From: Wurfbainia villosa | Lineage: Eukaryota; Streptophyta; Magnoliopsida; Zingiberales; Zingiberaceae | NCBI GenBank assembly: GCA_025175895.1 | Contig: CM046000.1 | Location: 43,994,720 to 44,058,719, forward strand | Reading direction: 5' to 3' | DNA: 64,000 nt | Part shown: positions 44,364 through 56,694 of the stretch, one piece after another | Layout of the letters: each line of letters starts with the position of its first letter | How positions within the stretch are numbered: the stretch's first letter is position 1 | Program-made: the position numbers and the translations under genes | The notes under the pieces: generated by a model | Databases searched by the model: none | What the model was told of the DNA's origin: nothing | The model's input: only the letters and a program-made list of their open reading frames with translations

Positions 44364-46515
44364 TGTTAGGGCGTCGCTTCGGAGGCTCATTGGCTCCCAT
44401 GTCCCCGGATTAAAATTTTCACTAATGAAAGGATTAATCCGGATGGGATGAGCTTCCTTGGCAACACCATTTCGTCGTCGTGCTAACAACTTGAGTGGTC
44501 GCTCGAACAAACTAGTTGTTCAAGCAACTCTACTCTTCTAGTTGGTTAGCCACGGAAGAGACGATGGACGGATCACCGGTTTTTGTGTTTGTCTTCGGGG
44601 TCCATGATTATACAATATATATTCATACACACACATGCATAATCATTATATATAAGAACATGCTCAGATCTGAAATTAAAGTTATAAAACTTTATACCTT
44701 ACGATCTTCTACCGTATGTCCTATCCTTCTCGTGGACGACGTGTGGACGAAGATCCTCCACGAGTAGAAGCCTTCTAGATCACGTTCTTCTCTTCCTTGT
44801 CCGCTGCGAACAAAGAGAAGAACCAACGAAACCTTTCCTTTCTAGAACCGACCACCAAACAAGAGAGTTTGATGCAACCGCCGGCCAAGGAACGATTGGA
44901 TGAGCGCCGGCCAACTAGTTGTATTGTTGCCGCCGGCCACCTAGATGTTGGAGAAGCACCGGCCACCAATTGTTGGAGAGCCGCCGGCCACCACGGAGCA
45001 AGGGAGGAGGAAGAAGAGAACCGGCCAAGAGAGGAGGAGAAGAAGAGGGGCGCCGGCCAAAAACTAGGGAGAACAATAACCTTGCCGCCCACTTCTTAGC
45101 CGCCCAAAACACTAGCTCCTCTAGGGTTTGTTGCCGCCCAACACTTGGATGAGCCAAACCCTAATTCTCTAATCCAAAAATCATATTTCCGCCCAATGCC
45201 TAAGCCCTTATTTATAGAATTTAGGAGAAAGTTGGTTAGCCTAAAATATAGGAACTAATCCCTATTTTCTTGCCACCCAAATAACCCTATCTCCTCTAGG
45301 ATTTGTTGCCGCCCAACACATGGATGAGCCAAACCCTAACTATAGAATTAGGCTTAGGCCTCCTTTAATCTCTACCGTCGGATCTAGGGATTTAATCTCC
45401 ACCGTCGGATCTAGGGATTTAATCTCCACCGTCAGATCTAGGGATTTAATCTCCACCGTCAGATCTAGGGTTTCATCCTAACCATCGGATCTATGGATTT
45501 AATCCAACCGTTGGTTCTAGGGTTTCATCCCAACCATCGGATCTATGGATTCAATCCAACCGTTGGTTCTAGGTTTTGTTTTACATTCTTGGATCTAGAC
45601 TTCACAAGGGTTATATTAGGCTACGATAGGGACCATAAGGAGGAGTTGGGTCTTGGCCACCCGATGGATCGGAACCACACATACTTGATCCATCAATGAT
45701 GTTCCATTCCACTAGAGGATCATCATTGAACTACCTCACCAACCCCCATAAATTAATATGGGCTTCATATATTATTTGTACATTAATCTCCCCGTGTTTA
45801 AGATATCGAATGTCCGTCAATTAATTGATTTACTGACCATCAATTAATTAACATCTAACTCCTCGAGTAGTACCACTCAACCTTATCATCATGTTGACTA
45901 AGTCAATCAGCTGGGTTTACATGATGAACCTTATGAGCTCCTCAAGGGGACATCATCAACCTAATATATAGGACACGGTTTCCTCCTATAATCAACGACA
46001 CACCATGTAAATAATATTATTTCCAAACTTACCGGGCATATTGATTTAATCCATCTAAATCTCACCCACTGATAAATCAAAGAAATAAATACTAAGTACA
46101 TGTGCCCGTTATTATATCGGGATTAAGAGCATGTACAACATAATATCCGAGGTCCGATTCAATTATGTAGTCAGTACTAAATTGAATCACCTCTATGTCG
46201 GTCCTACTCAATACACCTAAGTGTACTAGTGTAACTCTATGTTCAAGATAAAACAATACCAAGCTACACTACAACCATGCCAATGGTTTGTCCAAAACCA
46301 TCTTGGTTGTGAGCCTCTACTTATATTTTACAAGGGACTGATAACATGATCTTCTGTGCCACACCAAGCACCATGTTATCTACAATGTAGAATATTAGAC
46401 AATATGCACACATATATAATGAATATATAAAATGCAAACAATGATCATGTGATTCTTATTTCAAAATAAAATGTTCATACAGAAAAGAGCTAGGCTTTCA
46501 GTATACATTCTAACA
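44364..46515 (-). repeat. 5' LTR of element D
   Basis: 2152 bp, nearly identical to the left LTR where compared by eye. The main difference is the 27-bp tandem unit, four copies here (45367-45474) against two. Few substitutions between the LTRs suggest D is one of the younger insertions. Confidence 0.93.
45367..45474 (-). repeat. 27-bp tandem repeat, four copies
   Basis: Units start at 45367, 45394, 45421 and 45448 (AATCTCCACCGTCGGATCTAG core). The sister LTR has units only at 38723 and 38750. Confidence 0.85.
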
Positions 46516-46520
46516 GAAGA

Positions 46521-47229
46521 AAGAAAATCAAAAGAAAAATGGAAGGCTAAAGACCACAACCTTAAAGCGGTGACATGGGATGATCCATCATCATCATTGG
46601 AAGAAGAAGAAGCCTTCACAAGCCTTGCACTAATGGCAATAGAAGACTTGGACTCCACCTCCTCCGAAAAAGAAGAAACAAGCTCAAGTGAGGAGAGCTC
46701 AAGTGTAGGGGGAGCGCCATCCTCTTCGGATTCGGAACAAGAGGATTGAGTAAGTGAGGTAACGAATCTCCCTCCTAAGAAAGTTATTTCCATGATTACT
46801 AGTTTAACTAAGGAGCTATTTAGGTCTAAAAAGAAAAATAAATGCATGCTTGATGATATTAGGAAATTAGAAGAAAAACTTGAAAAAGCATTTTCACATG
46901 ATGATTGTATTTCTTCTAGTGTTAATAATGCATGCTTAGAAGAAAATAGGATTTTGAAGGAAAAGGTAGATTCTCTAACTAAGGCCTTAGAAAAATTTAC
47001 TATTGGCTCCAACACTTTGAACATGATTATTGGGAGCCAAAGGGCAAGCTTTAACAAGAAGGGCCTAGGATATAAGGGATCCAAAAATGAAAAGGCCTAC
47101 CATTATTTGATTGCTAGAGGACAAGCCAAAACTACAATGGTAGCTAGGAAATGGATCCTAAAGGAGTATTTGGTGAACCCTATTGGAAAGAACTTATATT
47201 GGGTTCCCAAGTCAATCCTTAAAGGTTAG
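46521..47229 (+). pseudogene. Element C gag, C-terminal part
   Basis: Continues C gag after D. An acidic Ser/Glu-rich stretch (WDDPSSSLEEEEAFTSLALM, then SSEKEETSSSEESS) is followed by a TGA at 46747-46749. A coiled-coil-like segment comes next in the same frame (SLTKELFRSKKKNKCMLDDI, RKLEEKLEKAF, LKEKVDSLTKALEKF), and a spacer ending YWVPKSILKG with a TAG at 47227-47229. In Sireviruses this WVPK spacer is followed within a few dozen residues by the protease motif LDSGCSRHMTGD. Here the frame stops and non-coding DNA follows, so pol is absent. Confidence 0.88.
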
Positions 47230-48319
47230 GAGAACCTAGGAGAGTCAACCATAATTGGACTTTACTTATATCATATTAAATGGTTGACTTAGGATGATGT
47301 GGGTGATAATTTTTAACTTTTTGTTGGGTGATGATAATGTGTAACCCATGAATTGAATGTTTAAATCATGATTTATGCTTGATTTTATACTTGATAAATA
47401 ATCATGATTTATGATTTGGATGGTAATGTATGATCATAATATATGACTCATGATCATCTTAGATGATACTTAACCTTTGGGTAGAATTGCATGAAATTTA
47501 TGGTTAAGTATAAATACCTTTAGTCACATCTCACACTCACTATAGGCTAACTTGATTGAACTAATGCTTATGGCATTTAGATGGTCATTTACAAGTATCA
47601 TGATAGCAATAATAGACCAACTATGGGGAAAGAAAATGTTTAATCAATGGACATATTGCCCATAGATCATATTTGGATATTTTAAATGTTTTAAAACCAT
47701 TTCATATTTTATAATTTGTGTATTCATGTTTTAAATCATTTTAAGGAAAAACTAGGCTCTCAAGTTGATAAAAACTTTAGTGATTTTCAACATCTTTGAG
47801 TTTTTGCCAAACTTTCAAAAATTGATTGAATTTTCATGAAAAATCATTTTTCATTGATAAAGGGGCTTATCAGAAATATGTTTCCTGAATTTCATGATTT
47901 TTTGAATTTTCTAGATTTTTTAATGCATTTCTGAAATTCAGTTCGGAAATCAGAAATTCTATTTTTACTTGTGCTAGTCGACTGGAGCTTTGATTCAGTC
48001 GACTGATGTACTGTTCACGAGCACAGTAACATGTTTTATCAGGTTTTGAGTAAGTTTTGGTATTTTCTCTTATTTTGGACTTGATGCCATGCTTATATAA
48101 CATATGTTAATATTTTTGAAGGTGTCAAAGGAGGAGAAATATGTATGTTTAAGTGAATCATGCTAGGGGGAGAGATTTAGCATGTGTTAAGGGGGAGTTG
48201 CATGTATTTAGGGGTAGTGTTTGATACTCATGATATTTTACATGCTTTCCTACCTTATGTATTTTGGTTATTGTTTTACTTAACTTAAATGGATTGTCAC
48301 ACATCAAAAAGGGGGAGAT
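47230..48319 (+). other. Element C 3' non-coding region and polypurine tract
   Basis: AT-rich, no reading frame of note. GGGGGAG-type tracts at about 48166 and 48189 precede the proper PPT AAAAAGGGGGAGAT at 48306-48319. AGTCGACTG occurs at about 47976 and 47997. Confidence 0.75.
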
Positions 48320-49430
48320 TGTTAGGGCAATCAATCCATGTATGATGTGGTTTTGATGTGTGTGGGAAAGGGTTTAAGTTAGGTTGTTATGTTGATTTGA
48401 TATGTGTGTTGAAGTCATGCAGGACTTAGTAATTCACACATGGGATTGGCTTGACGAAAGCATTGGTGGGTTCACCATCTCTTGGCTCGGGTCCTTGAGT
48501 CGGTGAAGGACAACATTGCGAAGCCGTGCACTTGGTGCATCTGAGGGACCGCCGGACAAGCAGCATTGAAGTGAAGCCAAAAAAGTCGACTTCAGGGCAA
48601 GATGCAAAGGATGACATTGCAAAGCCGTGCACTTGGTGCATCTGAGGGACATGGACGGACGAAGATAACTTCGGTGAGGGACTTCAAGGAAGAAGAGAGA
48701 ATGAGCGAAGTGTAACGTAGCTCATAGGTGAACTTGGCCGAATGACTAAGTCAAGTGTCAGATGCACAACTGAGTGGGTTGAGATTTTACCTGACCGTCG
48801 GAGGCTCAAACATTTGTGTTTGAGGTTTTACCCGACACTAGTCGACTGATATAGATATCAGTCAATTGCTCTGGGTCGATGTCACTCGACTGGTACTCGA
48901 TCGGTGTTCGACTGAAGCTTCCTGGACCAATAGTCGACTGCTAGGGTTTGACAGTCGACTGCTCGACCATCGGTCAACTACTAAGGGATGGCAGTCGGCT
49001 GATCGAGGTGAAGTCGGGCATAGAAGGTTTTGGAGTCGACTAATAGCTTTGGTCACTGGATTGATGGCTCCATCAGTCGACTGATGGGGATGATCAGTCG
49101 ACTGATGTGGGAGCCATTGGTTGGAAGCCAACAAGGATGAAGTCGTTGCGAGGCAACAACTACAGCAGCAGTCGACTGATTATTACATCAGTCGACTTCT
49201 CGGTGCCCAACGGGAAGAATGACCTCTTCCATAAGAAGAGGCCTTGGGTCACTTTGGAAAGTTAATGCTTAACTCCTAAAGTTCTACCAAGTGCCCAAAA
49301 TGTTTCCACTCCTCTTCCTTGTGTTTATTTCAATTATATTGTAAGAGGGAGTGATTTTATAAGAAAGGATAACCTCCACCTTGAAGGATAGACTAGTGGA
49401 TTTGGGATGGAGTGATTCGCCGAATGAATC
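48320..49430 (+). repeat. 3' LTR of element C, left part
   Basis: Starts TGTTAGGG directly after the PPT, and is cut by A3 at 49430. The remaining 206 bp are at 58911-59116. Perfect palindrome CCATCAGTCGACTGATGG at 49070-49087 and ATCAGTCGACTGAT at 49093-49106, the same core as in B LTRs. Confidence 0.92.
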
Positions 49431-51632
49431 TGTTAGTGATATATGAGAGATGTCCTAAGGCAATCGCCTTATGTCTGAACCATTTATATGATAAATGAAG
49501 ATTCACTATTTGAGTATACATGTTTTCATGTATTTGATTAGATCTTAAACTCATTTACTGAATGTCCACGATATGATTCACAGCATGAGAGAATTTGTGA
49601 TTGGATCATAACTAGTGAGTATCTCTACATATGTAATTGTGATGTATCGGAATTAATCCCTAGTCGATGAATTGATGGATTTGGATACCATCAATTCTGT
49701 CGAGACTAGCACGAGGTATACTCCTTGGTGTATCCAAGCAGCTGATTCTCACAGGCTGGAGACATTGTGATGTCCGGAGTTAATCGTGGATGATAGTTAT
49801 GGTAACTAGTTCATTGGAGTGACCAACCGTAAGACTTCATATGGTTCTCTGCTTATATAGATATGTCAATGAAGTTCTTACTGTAGCTTAAGTGCGATGT
49901 TCCTTTGACTTGCGGTATTCAAGTCATCTTGAGCATAAAGACTTATGCTTTGACATCTTAAGCAAGCATCTCTGAGAAGATGTGGACCCGGGATGATTGG
50001 GTATAAGTCGAAGTGATCGAAGGTGTTTGAATAGCCTATAAAGGATTCACCACTCCTTGCGAGGAGATATATACCCATGACCTCTCGTCGAATTGTTACT
50101 AAAGTCTTTGGCCAAAGCATTACATGTTTAGAGTAAGGTACTCTTGGATACATGTGCAGTAACTAGAATCCGTAGGACGAGGAAATGATACTTGGGCTAG
50201 GTGTGACGTAGTCAGCCTCTTGAGGACTGACACTATAGACCATGTCCTGAACCAAGTGGGTATAAGATGAGTGAAGGGAATGGGGCACGATTCATTCGAG
50301 CTGCTGAAGGGTTTCAAAAATAGTTCTGGATCAACCGTTGATCTTTTCGGTTAATTGGGGATCATGATGTACTACTAGGTGCCACTCATGATCGTTCTAT
50401 AATTAATGGTTAATTATAGACGGCCAACATAAACCGAGAACCTATTTGGTCACACGCACAACGAGCGTAATCCGAAGGATTTAAAACGAGCTTGAGAATG
50501 AGATTCTCAGACCGAGAGAAACTGGGTTTGGTTGGACCAAAGATGGAGCGAGCATGAAATTGTTTCAGTCACAATGGAAGCGTGGATGGGTCGTGTCTTA
50601 TGAAGACATAATGGATGAACCAAAATGGCTTGGTTCTAATCCAATGGAGGAGAATAAACCAAAGGGTTTGGTTTATTTTAAACGAATGAACCACTGTATC
50701 AATGGCCTGATCCAATCGATAGTACATGTAACTGAGGTTTATTTTAACTTAAAATAATGTAGCGGGTTAACGGGCCTTATGGTTATGATCCAATAACCAT
50801 TAAGAGAATTAGTTCTCTATAAAAGACGGCTTAAGGGTTTGTTAAGCCCTAATCCAATTCCCTTAACCTAGAGTTGCCGCCCACCTCCTCCCCTTGTAGA
50901 AGTCGGCGCCAACTCTAGTGCTGCCGCCCATCTCCTCCAACCGGCGACCAGCTGCTGCCGTCTTCTCCACTTGCCGGTGTCGAGCTGCTGCCGGAGGAGC
51001 TCCGGTGACAAGGTGAGCACATTGCTTTCCTTATTTGGCCGGCGCAAGGTCTCCACCAAAGCTGTCCAGTTTTCTGGACAGCTTGTTTCCTTCTTGTCGG
51101 AGTGTCGTTTGGACAATGTTTGGAGCTCCGACAATGCCTCCCTTGCCGGGGATTCGATCTCCGGCAATCCTCATAGGTGGAGGATGAAGGATTCGTCAAA
51201 CGGTTGACGAATTCCTCTCCGGAGAAACGAGTTTTTGAGGACTCATTTTGGATCCGAATTTTGATTCGGATCGTGATCTTCTCTCAATCACATCGTCTTC
51301 AACACGAGGCTAGTAACCCATACGAAGACGAGGCTCGTAACTTAGTGAAGTCATCCCGAAGATACTCGGCGTGGATACGGATTGAGACGATTCTAGCGAG
51401 GATCGTTCCGGTTGATGCCTTTTCCGCTACACGTGATACGTAAGGTATACGTAGTTAAATTTCCTTTTATTGCAAAATTTAAATTTACGGTTATGTCTAC
51501 ATATGTTGTACTATGCATGCGTGTGATGTGTGTGTTGTAATAAATTAGATTTATTATTTTATTCCTTTATTCTTTGTGCACATGTTTATAAACATGTTCA
51601 ACACACACTGCCATGTGATGCAAAACCCAACA
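49431..51632 (+). repeat. 5' LTR of A3
   Basis: TGTTAGTGAT to CCCAACA, 2202 bp. TATA at 50818, hairpin at 51059-51084. About 45 bp of unrelated filler replace LTR sequence at about 50693-50737 compared with the 3' LTR. About 18 bp are missing near 51005, between CTCCGGTGA-like repeats. Confidence 0.93.
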
Positions 51633-52924
51633 AAGGGTATCGAGCTCAGTTGTGTTTCGACATAATCGCAAAATTATTTTGCGATAGTCATAATGATATT
51701 TCTGGAAATTTTCTACTTTTGGAAAGTTAGAATTATTTATTGAAATTTTTTATTTTTGGAAAGTCTAGAAGTATTTATGAAAATCTTCTACTTTTGGAAA
51801 GTTGGAAGTATTTATGGAAATTGATATTTTCCAAAAATAAAATATTTGATTAGATTTTGGAAATTTGTTTCCTAATTTAATCATGATTTGATTTGGGAAA
51901 TCAAATCTTTAAATATTTTATTTCCATAAGTAGTTTTGATGATTTAGGAAATTGGTTTCCTAAATTGACTTTTCTTAATCAACTATTTCCACAAATAAAA
52001 TATGTGATTAGATTTGAAAATTTATTTTCTAATTTAATCATGATTTGATTTGGAGAATCAAATCTTAAACATATTTTATTTCCATAAATAGTTATGACAT
52101 ATAAGGAAATATTATACATGACATAATTGTATGCCATGTAATTGCATTAGATGCATATCATTATGCCATGCGTGTCGTGACATGTAGATGTATGTCATGT
52201 ATGCCATGCCATGTAGATAATAGTTATTTTCATGCAAAGAGGATGAGACATAAAAACCCTAACTCAATATTAAAGCCTACACCTTCCATTAATATGGTTA
52301 GAACCAGAGTTCCGTTTCTTGTTCGGGTTGTTGGACTCTCTCCAAGCCCGGCTCGAACCCGAACATGTTCAAACCATGGAATAGTTTAATACCAATATGG
52401 TAAGAGTTAGAGGTCAATCGTTAGCTTTGGTTGTTGGACTCTCTCCAAGCCGGGCTAATTGGTTGAATGCACTCTAACCATATTAAAACTATTCCTCGAT
52501 TAATGGGTTGACTTTAACCAGAAGTATCGGCTTGTTCGACTCTCTCCAAGGTCGATGTAAAGGGAGGTGAAGTTGGGTGATATGCATATGATGCATACTT
52601 GTTAATGTGTTAACAACCCGATGTATGTGTGAACATTCAATTAGTTGATAGCACATTGTGATAGTTGCATATACGTGATATGCAATCGGTATATTTGATA
52701 CCTACCATCATAGTTATGAATGACTTGTTGGACTCTCTCCAAGGTTGTTCATATCTATGATGGATATCAGCCCATTCGGAGATGGACCTACGATCTCCCG
52801 AAGTGATTTTGGGGTTTTTGAAATTCGAAAAATGAATGGGATTTATAAATGTATATTGATGCATTTTAAAATCATTTTCTCATATATGCTCGTTTTGTAT
52901 TTCTAGGTCAATAAATTGATCATG
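51633..52924 (+). other. A3 leader with repeats and four hairpins
   Basis: The PBS position (51635-51648) reads GGGTATCGAGCTC, a damaged TGGTATCAGAGC. AT-rich repeats with the GATTTGATTT/AAATCAAATC hairpin lie at 51885-51907. TTGGA-CTCTC-TCCAA hairpins are at 52331-52345, 52434-52448, 52535-52549 (one mismatch) and 52728-52742. Uninterrupted counterpart of the A2 leader. Confidence 0.75.
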
Positions 52925-53545
52925 ATGTCTTTGAATTTGCGTTCCATTTTGGGTTCGAATAAATTGACTGGGCCGAACTTCTTGGACTAACTTAGAAACT
53001 TGAGAATTGTTCTCAAGGTGAAAAGCTTGAGTATGTCCTCGAAGCGCCTCTTCCTGCCCATCCTAGTGACGATGCAACTCCGGACCAATTGTTGGACTAT
53101 CAGAAACATGTGACTGATTCTGAACTGACAAGTTGCATCATGCTAGTCGCAATGGAACCCAAGCTATGAAAGTAGCATGAGCATATGGATGCTCATATCG
53201 TAGTCCTTCATCTTTATGAGTTGTTTGATAAGCAAGTGAGATTCGAAAGGTTCGAAGTCTCCAAGCTCCTCTTCACCTCTGAGATGCAAGAAGGTTTATC
53301 TGTGGTACTGCTCAACATGCTGAAGACTGTGGATCCTTCTGAGAAGCATGAGAAGGGGACAGTGTTGTTAGTTGATTCCTAGAAGAAAGGTTCTAAGAGG
53401 GAGTCAAAGGAACAACAGAAGGGGAAGAAGAAAAAGGCTAAAAAGGCAGAACCAGCTCAAAAGGGCACTTGCCATCATTATGGCAAGTAGGGCCATTGGC
53501 GAAGAAATTGCAAGATTTATCTTGAGTCCATGAAGAAGAATAAGG
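52925..53545 (+). pseudogene. A3 gag, truncated inside
   Basis: ATG 52925 (MSLNLRSILGSNKLTGPNFL), with a TAA soon after at the codon that is Trp in A2. A frameshift lies near 53020. Between 'MQEGLSVV' and 'LNMLKTV' (about 53305) roughly 55 residues present in A2 are missing in frame. The zinc knuckle region CHHYGK..GHWRRNCK (about 53467-53515) has Tyr for the second Cys and a TAG. Not functional. Confidence 0.88.
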
Positions 53546-53589
53546 CATAAGATGCTCCATGTTTTTCATATATCTTCGTTATTGATTGT

Positions 53590-56500
53590 CATTCTATTTC
53601 CTCAGACACTTGGGTATTGGATACTGGGTGTGGCTCACATATATGTAATGACATACATGGGCTAAGGAATAGAAGAAGACTCGTCAAGGGAGAGTCAAAT
53701 TTACGTGTTGGGAATGGAGCAAAGGTTGCCGTGACTCGCCATCGTAACGCATTTGTTGAAACTCCCCGCAGACTTGTCTTAGAATCGACAATTGCTTTTA
53801 TGTTCCTTCGTTGATAAAGAACATCATTTCTATTTCTTGTTTAAATAGAAATGGGTACCATTTGACTTTTAGTAACAATTGTTGTTACATAACTTTGAAT
53901 GGAGTTCTTTATGGGACTGGAACTTTAAGCAATGGTGTTTATACGTTGGACGTATCCAGTGATGTTTTCAATATTGAAGCGAGCAACAAGCATGTTCGAA
54001 AGGATAATCAATTAGACTCCTACATGTGGCATTGTCGTCTTGGCCATGTAAGCAAGAAACGCATGTCCGAATTACACCGATGTGGAATTCTGGAATCGTT
54101 TGAATTGGATTCATACGATACATGCGAATCATGCTTAAAAGGCAAGATGACTAAGTTACCTTTTTCAGGAAAAGGTGAACGAGTGGGAGAGTTACTAGGT
54201 CTGATACATACTGATGTATGTGGACCTATGTTAACTCAAGCTTTAGGAGGCTATAGCTACTTCATTACCTTCACCGATGATCACTCACAGTTTGGGTATG
54301 TGTTCTTGATGAAACACAAGTTTGAAGCCTTTGAAAGGTTCAAAGAATTCAGAAATGAAGTAGAGAAACAACATGACAAGTGTATTAAAATACTTCGATC
54401 GGATCGAGGTGGTGAATACTTAAGTCAAGAGTTTCTTGATTATCTAAGAGACAATGGTATATTGTCTCAATGGACTCCGCCATATACACCACAACATAAT
54501 GGTGTATCTGAGAGACGTAACCAGACCTTGTTGGACATAGTTAGGTCAATGATGAATCATGCGAATCTTCCCAAGTCCTTTTGGGGCTATGCACTTCAGA
54601 CAGTTGTTTACTTGTTAAACAGAATGCCAACCAAGATAGTCTCTACTACTCCATATGAGATATGGAATAGTAAGAAACCTCATGTATCTTACTTGAAGAT
54701 ATGGGGTTGTCCTGCTTATGTGAAGCGGACTGTATCAGACAAATTGGATGCTAAGTCTGATAAATGTCTATTTATTGGATACCCTAAGGAAACAAGGGGT
54801 TACCAATTCTATCATCCTGTGGAACAAAAGGTGTTTGTTTCAAGGCATGCTGTATTTCTAGAGAAAGAGTTTCTCTTGCAAGAAAACAGTGGGAGTGTCG
54901 TCGAGCTTGAGGTGGCTTGAGAAACTCAAATAGACATTGATGAGATACCTAGTGAAGCACAACAGCCGATAACTCATAGTGATGAGCAATCGGCTGGACC
55001 TATGTAACACCACATCTTCCTAGATCTGGTAGAACACGCAACATTCCTGAGAGATATGGATTTCTCGTAAGTGAATCGAACAACGTGTTACTCATTGATG
55101 ATGAGGAGCCTACCAGTTATGAAGAAGTGCTGACAAATTCAGAAAGGGATAAGTGGCTTGATGCCATGAAGTCGGAAATGGATTCAATGTATTAAAACCA
55201 AGTTTGGAACTTGGTTGACCCACCTGAAGGCATCAAACCTATAGGGTGCAAGTGAGTTTTCAAGAAGAAAACCGACATGGATGGTAATGTGATTACCTAT
55301 AAGGCTAGATTAGTGGAGAAAGGATATCATCAAAAACAAGGTGTTGATTATGACGAAACCTATTCGCCTGTAGCTATGCTTAAATTCATTCAGATGCTCC
55401 TGGGCATAGCGGCTCGTTATGATTATGAGATATGGAAGATGGATGTGAAAATAGCTTTCCTTAATGGAAACCGGCTCGAGGACGTGTATATGATACAGCC
55501 TGAGGGTTTCACATCGGTTGATAAAACCAAGGTATGAAAATTATGACGGTCCATATATGGATTGAAGCAAGCATCCAGGAGCTAGAATATCCGTTTTGAT
55601 GAGACAATCAAAAAGTTTGATTTCTCACAAAATCCAGACGAACCTTGTGTGTACAAGAAGGTTAGTGGGAGTGTAGTCGTGTTCCTAGTATTGTAAGTCG
55701 ATGACATATTACTTATAGGAAATGATGTTTCAGTCTTACAGTCAGTTAAGGTTTGGTTATCCAAGATATTCTCCATGAAAGACCTGGGAGAAGCAACCTA
55801 CATCCTCGGGATTAAGATCTATAGAGATAGATCGAAACAGTTGCTTGGTCTTTCGCAGTCTACATATATAGACCGAGTGCTAAAGAGGTTTAGCATGTCG
55901 GAATCCAAGAAAGGTTTCCTACCCATCAGGCATGGGGTACACCTTTCGAAGTCTATGTGTCCGCGCACAGAAGACGAGAGGATTTGCATGAGTAAGATTC
56001 CCTATGCATCCGCAATAGGATCTATCATGTATGCTATGTTATGTACGAGGCCCGATGTATCGTATGCTCTGAGTGTCACGAGCAGATACCAGTCTGATCC
56101 AGGATTGGATCATTGGGTGGCTGTTAAGACGACCCTTAAGAACTTAAGAAGAACTAAGGATGTGTTCCTAATATATGGAGAAGGGGACATGGTGATACGC
56201 GGGTATACGGATGCCAGCTTCCAGACAGACAAGGATGATTCCAAGTCTCAGTCTGGATACGTGTTCACCTTGAATGGGGGCGCAGTGAGTTGGAAAAGTT
56301 TCAAACAAGACACTGTAGCATATTCTACCACTGAGGCAGAATACATTGCAGCTTCGGAAGCAGCAAAGGAAGCGGTTTGGATCAAGAAGTTCATTTATGA
56401 ACTTGGTGTGATTCCAGCCATTGTTGAAGAAATACCGGTCTACTGTGACAACAATGGAGCAATTGTACAGGTGGAAGAGCCAAAGTCTCATCAACGATCC

Positions 56501-56674
56501 AAACATGTGCTTCGCCGCTATCATCTTATCAGAGAGATCATCTGTAGGAAGGAAATACAAATCGAGAAAATCCCCACTGAAAGGAACTTAGCGGATCCTT
56601 TAACTAAGGCATTACCTCAAAGTAAGTTTGAGGGTCATGTTAGAGCTTATGGTATTGGATACCGTAGCGATTGA
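53590..56674 (+). pseudogene. A3 pol (protease to RNase H), broken
   Basis: Protease LDTGCGSHICND at about 53615. A frameshift lies at about 53730-53810. Then there is a long open stretch, 53811-54917, holding the finger WHCRLGHVSKKRM...CESCLKGK and the complete integrase core (HTDVCGPM, RSDRGGEY, NGVSERRN). A TGA at 54918 and a 1-bp deletion near 55003 follow. RT carries TAA at about 55193, TGA at 55253, 55537 and nearby, TAG at 55583, and a TAA at 55694-55696 that replaces the Tyr codon of YVDD. The frame is open again 55775-56674 through RNase H (CDNNGAIVQVEEPKS) to the normal end GIGYRSD. Confidence 0.92.
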
Positions 56675-56694
56675 CATTAGGTCAAGTGGGAGTT

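Larger units (their letters stand above)
37712..46520 (-). mobile_element. Copia element D, minus strand
   Basis: Complete element with TSD GAAGA at 37712-37716 and 46516-46520, inserted in C gag. In its own direction: 5' LTR 44364-46515, PBS about 44346-44361, leader, a short gag from 43302, pol to 39850, PPT about 39818-39832, 3' LTR 37717-39817. Pol wording and the long LTRs are close to family A (Tork/Angela side), but LTR sequences are unrelated. Coding parts are broken. Confidence 0.93.
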
